Positions 23,301-29,600 of a stretch of DNA of 64,000 bases are shown here, one piece after another. The DNA lies in NCBI GenBank assembly GCA_023250155.1, contig JAHFBG010000002.1:418483-482482 (forward strand). The letters run 5' to 3'. Position 1 is the first letter of the stretch. Every line of letters starts with the position of its first letter. The position numbers were made by a program, and so were the translations under genes. This stretch comes from Candidatus Melainabacteria bacterium (GTDB lineage Bacteria; Cyanobacteriota; Vampirovibrionia; 2-02-FULL-35-15). The notes beneath the pieces are model-generated. The model searched no databases. It was given only the letters and a program-made list of their open reading frames with translations, and was not told where the DNA came from.

Positions 23301-23948
23301 TCCACTTCTAATTCTTCCTAATGCTGAATTTAAACAAAGTGGTTCTGAGATATTATTTGCAGATGAACATAATTTCATATCATTTGCATCATCACACTTA
23401 AATGTTCCATTTAGACAGGCTGCTCTGCCATCAGTACAAAGAGGGATTTCGCTAGGATTTACATTTCCGCATCTTGCAATTCCTATTTTTCCTAAAGCAG
23501 AATTGATACAAATAGGTTCTGAGTCGTTGTTGTTTTGAGTACAGAGTTTTGTAGAATTAGCTTCACAAGATGAAAAAAGATTTGAATTAGTACATTTAGC
23601 CATACCATCCTCACAAATTGCTCTATTTGGGGAAGTTACAGAAAATGAAAAGTTTTGAAAGGACATAGTAGAAGCAGAAAGCCCATGAGATTTAGATTTA
23701 CGACGTTTGTTCGGAGAGGCATGCCGCGGCCTACCTTTACTAGGAGAGACGTTGCGCGCAACGTCTGTACGGCTTGCAACGTCTGTACGATTAGAATCTT
23801 CATTACCTATTTGAGCCATAGCCTCACCAGGGGCTTTAAAAAGATTTCTGTAATTAATATCAAATATCACAAGTGTTGGCAAATTGAAAATAAAAACCAT
23901 TATTAGGCTAAGGAGGGGTTTTAGGATTTTGGATTTGTTGTTATTCAT
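17310..23948 (-). CDS. Giant modular secreted protein C (~2,212 residues)
   Basis: The start at 23948 (MNNNKSKILKPLLSLIMVF) matches the paralogues; an in-frame ATG 30 codons upstream would run through the palindromic unit. The signal region ends near EAMAQ. Rough order: in-frame palindromic insert; Cys-rich head 109-219; kelch-like repeats 416-756; DUF1566-like halves 780-888 and 1000-1080, with GFSDWRLPSLSEF and SFWSST; He_PIG 1104-1187; the ~105-residue module shared with protein B (1193-1300); Cys-rich blocks; a knottin-like array 1637-1744 built of CNG.C..GNCC..; a kelch-like propeller 1752-2056; and a C-terminal discoidin-like module from about 2062 beginning EQWASGTA. Polyserine linkers end in Gly. 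Export and carbohydrate or cell-surface binding are inferred from these families, not shown. Confidence 0.92.
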   Translation of the reverse strand: MNNNKSKILKPLLSLIMVFIFNLPTLVIFDINYRNLFKAPGEAMAQIGNEDSNRTDVASRTDVARNVSPSKGRPRHASPNKRRKSKSHGLSASTMSFQNFSFSVTSPNRAICEDGMAKCTNSNLFSSCEANSTKLCTQNNNDSEPICINSALGKIGIARCGNVNPSEIPLCTDGRAACLNGTFKCDDANDMKLCSSANNISEPLCLNSALGRIRSGFCLGTSSSSSSSGITCPPPIICPAGQILLSQSQIVGSPNCTYVGTACTQSWYCCTSSTSSSSSSSGTTYPNSSSGIQCSYIQRYIPTEASLGGSLKITELSKSRFVLDSIGGSQGEYLINIFLPKPPDSAIFVNTERPRLEALIPYKSEYQTHLKSTVTPQTQDQYAPSYYISSIDKFLDIRWKEKFEQICSSSNPICVSSLTKKTKGISAELYNFSTVWNSINNVGYIIGGGKSTTSPPLTNEILEYNPTTENTRVVSYLPSPRSVTSAVWDTKNNKGYIFGGQGSTPCYVPTKEELITPGFVWMLNPAALREIVEFNPLNNATRIVSYLPEFRDTSNANITTGSGLIKISNWEVRHSVWDTSRNVAYLFGGYGGVCGSGGGINDILEFNPITSAVTKVISSQDLPYLHGVTWNPINNRAYAISTQGDLFEFNPPSKSLQKVGSIPIQMSPVYISWNSSNKKICIYGSTNLNQQKLGTLVFEFDPVNEILVQVGAFKEDPLLISNLWNANKNTAYLIPSASSLSSLPEPFLELNPCSSTIGSSSGISASQTSCKINDSAFNTESGGCKDFFTSLVWGNTSNTPLSYNQALDYCERLVVNGFSDWRLPSLSEFTTIIGDFNTKHLNLNTEQSFWSSTETASTSSGILTYHATFNPNTRTQNPSITTNPTLCIRDQSNYSISPSVLEDAAFVGYDNSNTSDFLTIKYLIPNSLCTVLKSASGEDLFSGTSSGRNLCGPALEGLGSIALKNLPLSVKGGLLVKLCYKDYPNICSRVVTISGIRTPSPVGCPFIAPSPMRWSDANDFCKINNGRLPLLNEFPINAPKDGKYYWTNDGSGGRNVFAAPDKSYIGSYDLTQASNSVYCICNSSSSSGGITSSSSSSSSSSSSGELTIISNSTLSEGKYNVPYSYTLQATGGKPPYSWQILESTLPGLSLGTNGVLSGTPTLSGSFVYRVWVSDASYNGGVEKTFFINISNTTTIDNNTVNAFAQNKNALFNISTYSGNITLSDSSKEILSKFNINDSIGTNGPYTIRVDVNAGYLYGKNLNDLDLYHCSNTGTNCTSITTSRQAPYTLIGQTNSLSPILVVGRTTLISSSSSSGILPSGSSSSSSGSSISNGYISLYVDNPAQGKAGCGVNPSFDSVTQSCPFSGSPPVAVLLQAKPNCNYRFSAWSLTSGQGICSFSDPYNAYSTLWASGFCQAKPLFTYSPGYNCSSSSSSSGCPSGQISCNGTCVSGNCCDNYKCPLGYFCQNYHCIQTSSSSSSGSILPCSDSDGGDKKGIKGTVTYLSNGQINTSSDFCGGGSVIGSCNGEGCYIVEFFCDANNNSVSSLVSCSSCTNGACQDFVSSSSSSSSGGMTSSSSSSSSSGSFVCTANSPCPIGTCSNGMTYQKYNCTNGQCILLNYFADPCLTTSSSSSSSSSSSGCTSGKILCNGICVTGTCCTNTECSNGQICQNNNCACPTGQVLCNGICKVGNCCTNTQCSSGQTCQNNTCVCPSGTILCNGNCVIGNCCNDSECNSGLTCQKNNCTISSNEIKSSCVLDGTITTHPKTLIGQVAFNPAIWSTVNNKAYIFQGEQVIAEFNPSPYPNGPTIKTWSDTNQRLGRVVVWCPITNKAYIFGGALTDLIYNKIFEFDPATLKITQITKTLPQNLLVSSAVWDSARKKFYIFSGGNTGENSSPQQILEYDPIANTLLIRLETLPSGFIAASAVWDTVRNKAYLFNTISNQIVEYDPNASTNKITTRPEKLPSSRSTASTVWDPLARKIYIIGGFGLTTTTPATVTYYDQILEYDPVSGVIKTKSEKLPTARSSTSLLWNPISEKFYIIGGNNPGGSINDQILEYTPCKVFIGEQWASGTASASSTYSGYPASKALERGDCTQCMSSTACYWTPSTDSPNPESVTVSFSQPCNAYSINILESYTPGAVKSIVFYDSNNNIIKTVTSPADFTDTTSCNDLNHGLRISFPITNIPVASVKINTAISGYEGIDAVLLFCGPIMI
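23711..23791. repeat. Palindromic units in frame in giant gene C
   Basis: About 80 bp of palindromic units (cores GACGTTGCGCGCAACGTC and GGCATGCCGCGGCC) are read through as roughly RTDVASRTDVARNVSPSKGR, just before the shared NKRRKSKSH motif. Giant gene B lacks them at this place and giant gene A has a shorter set, so copy number varies between paralogues without breaking the frame. Confidence 0.72.
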
Positions 23949-24000
23949 TTTTTTAGGAGAGACATGCCGCAGCAAGTCTTTACCAGGATGAGAGAACAGG
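23949..24000. repeat. Single, decayed palindromic unit before giant gene C
   Basis: One unit (GGAGAGACATGCCGCAGCAAG, here with a mismatched right arm) lies between the start codon and the conserved block, in the same position as in giant gene B. Confidence 0.6.
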
Positions 24001-24200
24001 CCAAAAGAAACCAAAACAAATGTAATTTGATTTTTCATTTGAGTTGATTGTTTTTAGTTGTTAGCAAAACTAAAATATTACTTTTAGATAATGCTATCCC
24101 TAATATGCCCATGAAACAGAGGATTAGTTAAATGTTAATTAAAAAGGTGTGTGATAGAGAGGTTAAGTTTACTTAATATAGTTTTTTGTGATTTTTTGTA
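24001..24200 (-). promoter_or_regulatory. Triplicated upstream block, copy C
   Basis: Third copy of the upstream block, with the shared core at 24078-24116, 130 bp before the start codon. Its far end overlaps the 3' end of the small Cys-rich gene. That suggests this locus is the parent arrangement and that the duplicated unit included the end of that gene. Confidence 0.62.
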
Positions 24201-24457
24201 GCTTTTTGTTTCTTTTCACAATGAGAGCATTTTTGACAGGTTTGATTTATAAGAACTTCATCTTCCTTACATTCTGGTAAATATTGTGGACAGATAATAC
24301 ATTCTGTCTCCAACTCATTTGATTTATCTAGATTTAGGTTATTGACTTTGCCAGCATTCGATATTTGAGTGAAAAAACAAATCAATGAAAAAACAATAAA
24401 AACCATAATAAATGTTTTAGATTTTATTTTTTGTGGAAAACTGTTTAATATACTCAT
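24173..24457 (-). CDS. Small secreted Cys-rich protein
   Basis: This 94-residue protein starts with a basic stretch and a hydrophobic core (FIMVFIVFSLICFF) and has a probable signal peptidase site after ISNA. The mature part of about 55 residues has six Cys in the pattern CIICPQYLPEC...CQKCSHC, followed by a Lys-rich tail. I do not recognise a family. It reads in the same direction as the giant genes and ends inside the upstream block of giant gene C, so co-regulation or a functional link is possible. It is divergent from the CBS gene over about 45 bp. The signal peptide and the Cys pattern argue for a real gene despite its size. Confidence 0.6.
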   Translation of the reverse strand: MSILNSFPQKIKSKTFIMVFIVFSLICFFTQISNAGKVNNLNLDKSNELETECIICPQYLPECKEDEVLINQTCQKCSHCEKKQKATKNHKKLY

Positions 24458-24502
24458 AAGTTATCTGCTATTCATTATGTAACATGATAAACTGATTTTA
24501 TT

Positions 24503-25042
24503 ATGCCAGAAGATATCGATGAAGAATTAAATATAATAAATGAACGCTCTAAAGAGTCTGAGCATAACTTAGCATTTGCTCTATCTATTAATGAACCTAT
24601 TGAAAAGATTTTATATAGAGATCCTGTATTAGTCACAAAAGAAATAAAAATCATTGAAGCAATTAATTTGTTTAATGAAAAAGATGTAGGGTGTGTTTTA
24701 GTTGTAGACAAAGATACAAAAAAATTGATAGGTATATTTACTGAACGTGACGTGATTAGAAAAATAATTACGAATGGATGTGATTTGAAATTTGAAACGA
24801 TTGAAAAATATATGACTAAATCACCAGATTCTTTAACTTTAGAAGATCCCATCGCCTATGCATTAAACCGCATGGCTGCTGGTGGATATAGACATATACC
24901 ATTGGTTGATGAAAAAAATGTTCCAGTAGGATTTTTATCAGTGCGAGATATTGTAGAACACTTAGCAGATTACTATTCAAATGAAATTTTAAATTTGCCA
25001 CCGACTTCACATCATAAACAAAGATCAAAAGAAGGTGCCTAG
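24503..25042 (+). CDS. CBS-domain pair protein
   Basis: This 179-residue protein consists of two CBS motifs (about 38-90 and 103-160) after a short acidic N-terminus. Typical CBS features are visible: DPVLVTKEIKIIEAINLFNE with GIFTERDVIRKI in the first, and MTKSPDSLTLEDPIAYALNR with PVGFLSVRDIVEHL in the second. CBS pairs bind adenosyl nucleotides and act as energy or ligand sensors. With no effector domain attached, the partner is unknown. A hypothetical gene follows on the same strand after 40 bp. No obvious Shine-Dalgarno sequence is seen. Confidence 0.88.
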   Translation: MPEDIDEELNIINERSKESEHNLAFALSINEPIEKILYRDPVLVTKEIKIIEAINLFNEKDVGCVLVVDKDTKKLIGIFTERDVIRKIITNGCDLKFETIEKYMTKSPDSLTLEDPIAYALNRMAAGGYRHIPLVDEKNVPVGFLSVRDIVEHLADYYSNEILNLPPTSHHKQRSKEGA

Positions 25043-25082
25043 TATGGAACTACAGTTTTAAGTACTCGTCCATTGTAAGGCG

Positions 25083-25439
25083 ATGTTTACTTCAAACAAT
25101 GCTGAGATTTTAGATATAGAAAAGAAGGATCGATCTAATGAGCCCCTAAAAAGACTTGTATATATTCATCAAAGACTAAAACAAATTGCACGTATTGAAT
25201 CTCAAATAAAGTTAAAAAACAAATTTAATGTTGCATCGTTAAGTCAGGAAGAGGTTAAAAAGCTTAAAGATCTCGAATCATCTTATGGGTGTTTATTGGT
25301 AGCATATAAATCTCAAGATAATCATTTGATGAGAAAAAATAAAATTTTAAACAATATAGAAATTTTGCTCCAGGAATATCTAAAACTTTTCGAAAACAAT
25401 CAAAAAAATATTGATGATTTTAGCCAATTTTTTGAATGA
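25083..25439 (+). CDS. Hypothetical helical protein
   Basis: I do not recognise this 118-residue protein. It is charged and almost entirely predicted helical (for example QRLKQIARIESQIKLKNKF and EEVKKLKDLESSY), with no signal peptide, Cys or catalytic-looking motif. It may follow the CBS gene in one transcript. Its 3' end overlaps the convergent aldo/keto reductase gene by 20 bp, so the two transcripts could interfere. Confidence 0.6.
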   Translation: MFTSNNAEILDIEKKDRSNEPLKRLVYIHQRLKQIARIESQIKLKNKFNVASLSQEEVKKLKDLESSYGCLLVAYKSQDNHLMRKNKILNNIEILLQEYLKLFENNQKNIDDFSQFFE

Positions 25440-26388
25440 GATATTCGTTTAAATCCTTCCGTAGGTCGAGGTCGCTACCTAGACCTACGGTATTATCAAA
25501 AATACTGCAATTTTCTTCTGCTTGTTTCTCATTTCTTATTCCTGGAATAGTTGTAGAAACAGCATTGTGAGCTAGTGCAAAACGTAGTGCTGCTGAAATA
25601 AGTTTTGCTTTCTCGCTAGTTTTGACAACAGATTTAAATTTTTCTACTTTCTCTAAAACTTGATTGAGTCCTTCTCCCGTATATTTTCCACTTCTGAAAT
25701 CATTCTTTGGGAACATTGTATCTTTAGTAAACTTTCCTGTTAGTGCACCATAAGCAAGTGGAACTCTGGCAATGATACCTACATTGTACTTAAGAGCTTT
25801 TGGAAATAAGTTTTTTTGTGGGGTTTGGGAGAGTACATTGTAAACTACTTGGATTACATCTACTCTACCTGTTTCTATTAAACCAAGAGCTTCATCTTCC
25901 ATATTGTCATGAACTGAAACCCCTATAAATTTTATTTTTCCTTGTTTTTTTAGATCTGATAATGTTTCATACCAATCAGTATCATTTGTCCAGTTTTCTC
26001 TCCAGGAGTGTAATTGAATTAGATCAATATAGTCTATCTGTAGGTTTTTTAAGCTTTGATCTACATAGTTAATAATATTTTCTTTAGGAAAAGCATCTTT
26101 AGCATGTGTATCTGGTGCAGGTGGCCATGTAACAGGAGGTATTTTAGTGGCTATGTAGATTTGTTCTTTTCGTTTTTTTATTACATTGCCAATAATTTTT
26201 TCACTATGACCATTTCCATAGGCTGCTGCAGTATCAATAAAATTTACTCCTAGATCAATTGCTTTATTTAGGGCTCTATTTGAGTCATTATCATCCTGTG
26301 GACCCCACATATTGCCGCCAATCGCCCATGCACCAAAACCAATAGCTGAAACCTTTAAATTTGTTTTTCCTAGTGTTTTATATTCCAT
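25420..26388 (-). CDS. Aldo/keto reductase
   Basis: This 322-residue NAD(P)H-dependent oxidoreductase has the AKR (alpha/beta)8-barrel pattern: KTNLKVSAIGFGAW at the N-terminus, then the catalytic Asp and Tyr in FIDTAAAYGNGHSE, the Lys in IATKIPP and the His in LIQLHSW. The cofactor-binding C-terminal part contains STTIPGIRNEKQAEEN. These complete the AKR tetrad. It resembles general stress or sugar AKRs (YajO/YghZ-like in style); the substrate cannot be predicted. The last residues (TVGLGSDLDLRK) are encoded by a palindrome at 25459-25490, which may be an insertion that altered the C-terminus. Confidence 0.93.
   Translation of the reverse strand: MEYKTLGKTNLKVSAIGFGAWAIGGNMWGPQDDNDSNRALNKAIDLGVNFIDTAAAYGNGHSEKIIGNVIKKRKEQIYIATKIPPVTWPPAPDTHAKDAFPKENIINYVDQSLKNLQIDYIDLIQLHSWRENWTNDTDWYETLSDLKKQGKIKFIGVSVHDNMEDEALGLIETGRVDVIQVVYNVLSQTPQKNLFPKALKYNVGIIARVPLAYGALTGKFTKDTMFPKNDFRSGKYTGEGLNQVLEKVEKFKSVVKTSEKAKLISAALRFALAHNAVSTTIPGIRNEKQAEENCSIFDNTVGLGSDLDLRKDLNEYLIQKIG
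25459..25490. repeat. Palindrome inside the 3' end of the aldo/keto reductase gene
   Basis: CCGTAGGTC and GACCTACGG form 9-bp perfect arms around a 14-bp centre (GAGGTCGCTACCTA). It is GC-richer than its surroundings and stays in frame. It could also work as a hairpin in the mRNA near the convergent gene end. Confidence 0.55.
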
Positions 26389-26624
26389 AGCATGTTATTC
26401 CTTTCATAGACTTGCTTCATTATATGTTAGAAAGTTATAAGATTGCTCTCAAGTTCTGAATTTTGAAACCTTAAACAGATTTAATCTTTTTTATTAAAAA
26501 CAGAAGAATTTCTAGTAAATTTTAACAAATTCTTTTAATTGACTGTGATTAACTAAACACTTTCTTGGGTAAATGAGGTGTAGGGTTAGTCATTAGGGCT
26601 GTCGTTATTGTTTATATTTTTAAA
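26389..26624. other. Divergent intergenic region
   Basis: AT-rich spacer between the aldo/keto reductase and the large repeat protein; it should hold both promoters. A TTGACT at about 26538 could be a -35 element for the rightward gene, but no good -10 partner follows. I see no repeat or RNA here. Confidence 0.3.
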
Positions 26625-29600
26625 ATGAAAATAAAATTTAGTTTTCAAAAATCAAACTTAAGATTTTATTTAATCTTGTTTTTAAGCTTGCTTTTAGTTT
26701 GGGCTAGTACTAGTGAAAAGTGTTATACGAAAGAGAAAGTACTCAAACAAAATAAAAATACTAATAAAAAATCTGGTAAAAGGAAATTTGGTAAGGTCAA
26801 TATAAATCAAGGTGAGCCAGGTGATCAAGGTTCAACAATTAAGTATACAGGAGGTCCTGGTCCAATTGTAAATCCAATGCCTAAGGCTCCTGCAACAACA
26901 CCAATACCAACTACACAACCAAGTCAAAATTCTAATCAAGATTCAAGTTTACTTGATATAGATGCTGTAAAAAAGACTAATCAAGGAACTATAAACAATC
27001 CTGATAGCAATGGGACTGGGCAAGGTAATAGCAATGTGCAAGTTATTCAAGGAGATGGACAAGGTAATAGCAATGTGCAAGTTATTCAAGGAGATGGACA
27101 AGGTAATAGCAATGTGCAAGTTATTCAAGGTGTTAATGAAGTAAATCCTGCTAATGAAAATAATGCACAAGCAGCCCAACAAGCGGCCCAACAAGCGGCA
27201 CAACAAGCAGCCCAACAAGCAGCTCAACAAGCAGCTCAACAAGCAGCCCAACAAGCAGCACAACAAGCGGCACAACAAGCAGCACAACAAGTTGAGGCAA
27301 AAGCACAAGCAGATAAAGCAGCGGCAGATGCAAAAGCAGCAGCAGATGCAAAAGCAGCGGCAGATGCAAAAGCACAAGCAGACGCACAAGCAGCGGCAGA
27401 TGCAAAAGCAGCGGCAGATGCAAAAGCACAAGCAGACGCACAAGCAGCGGCAGATGCAAAAGCAGCGGCAGATGCAAAAGCACAAGCAGATGCAAAAGCA
27501 CAAGCAGATGCAAAAGCAGCAGCAGATGCAAAAGCAGCGGCAGATGCAAAAGCACAAGCAGATGCAAAAGCACAAGCAGATGCACAAGCAGCGGCAGACG
27601 CAAAAGCAGCAGCAGATGCAAAAGCAGGAACAGATACTGGACTAGTCAATCCTGTAGATGTAACGACTGGGAATGGAGGTAATACTACTGGAAATGATGG
27701 TTCTACAGCTGATCAAGGAACAGGTAGTATAGGAAATACTGCAGCAAAAAATCCTTCAATTAGCTTTGAAGATGTTGTAGCTAAGAATGGTAGCGGTACT
27801 ACAATTAGTATAGTAACTAGCTCAATATTACCAACAGAAGCCACTCCACTTGACTTTACTGTATATGATAGTAATAATTATATTTTATTAGACATTACTG
27901 GTTGTTCAAGTACTTCTCCATATACAATAACTGTACCCTTTACAGATGCTTTGAGAGATGCCGTACTAAATGATGGAGCTACTTTAAAACTTCTTCATGA
28001 TAATGGAAGTGCTTGGCAAGATATAACTACTTCAGTTGATACCACTAATGAAACTATTACAGGTAGTGTAAACAGTTGCTCTCCATTTGCTGTTGTTAGT
28101 ACTGTTACTGCAGCAACAACGACTTCTACTATTAACACGGGATCAGCTACAGATGAGGAATTTGATTATGAAGTGAGTGTAGATCCTGCTCCAGGTGATC
28201 TTACATGTCATGAAGAGGATGAAGATAGCGATGGAGATGGGGATGGAGATACGAATTTAGATCAGTTTAATGATTGTTATGGTAAAGCATGTGATCCAGG
28301 AGATGATTGTGGTAATGGTTGTTATACGTGTGATGCTGCTTCACAATGTGATCTTTCTAATCCTAAAGCTGATGGAGCTGTTTGTAGTGATGAAGACAAT
28401 GGCATTGATGGTGGTATTTGTATTTCAGGAAGTTGTCAGTGGCCTACTTGTGGAGATGGAATATTAACAACGGATTTTGCTGAAGAGTGTGATCATAGTG
28501 GTAGTCCAGGAAGTCAAGCTCAATGTGCAATAGGAAAGATTTGTGATACTAAGTGTACTTGTGCTTCACCAACCCCAACTCCAGTAGTATCACCAACGCC
28601 AACCCCGACTCCAGCAGTTTCACCCACACCTAGTTGTATTGGTGTAACTTGTAATTCTTGTCAAACTCTTGATACTACAACTTGCTCATGTACTAATAAT
28701 GTAGGTTCACTAGGTTGTAACTCTTGTCAATCTGAAAATTTCTCTACTTGTACTTGTACTAATAATGTAGGTTCACTAGGTTGTAACTCTTGTCAATCTG
28801 AAAATTTCTCTACTTGTACTTGTACTAATAATGTAGGTTCACTAGGTTGTAACTCTTGTCAATCTGAAAATTTCTCTACTTGTACTTGTACTAATAATGT
28901 AGGTTCACTAGGTTGTAATTCTTGTCAATCTGAAAATTTCTCTACTTGCTCATGTACTAATAATGTAGGTTCACTAGGTTGTAACTCTTGCCAATCTGAA
29001 GACTTTTCTGCTTGTACTTGTACTAATAATGTAGGTTCACTAGGTTGTAACTCTTGCCAATCTGAAGACTTTTCTGCTTGTACTTGTACTAATAATGTAG
29101 GTTCACTAGGTTGTAATCCTTCTTGTCAATCTGAAGATTTCTCCACTTGTTCTTGTCTTACTACTTCTAGTTGTTCACCTTCTCCAACTCCTACACCTAG
29201 TTGTATTGGTGTGACTTGTAATTCTTGTCAAACTCTTGATACTACAACTTGTTCATGTACTAATAATGTAGGTTCATTAGGTTGTAACTCTTGTCAATCT
29301 GAAGACTTTTCTGCTTGTACTTGTACTAATAATGTAGGTTCATTAGGTTGTAATTCTTGTCAATCTGAAAATTTCTCTACTTGTACTTGTACTAATAATG
29401 TAGGTTCATTAGGTTGCAATCCTTCTTGTCAATCTGAAGATTTCTCCACTTGCTCTTGTGTTACTACTTCTAGCTGTTCACCTTCTCCAACCCCGACTCC
29501 CGTAGTTTCACCAACACCATTCTTTATTACTAAAACTATTGTTACAAAAACCAGTGATGTAAATAATCAACCAAATAAAAAAGCTAGAAAGCATAAAAAA

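Noticed and set aside
24475..24852. Minus-strand frame of 125 residues
   Set aside because: It is antisense to the CBS gene, whose motifs are convincing.
26949..27649. Long open frames on the minus strand and other plus frames inside the repeat protein (Cys/Leu/Phe-rich and Ala-rich translations)
   Set aside because: They are reading-frame shadows of the triplet-based Ala/Gln/Lys/Asp repeat and have no signal or start context of their own.
28640..29470. Regular ~66-bp repeats resembling a CRISPR array
   Set aside because: There are no unique spacers; the units are contiguous, in frame and translate to a Cys repeat within the secreted protein.
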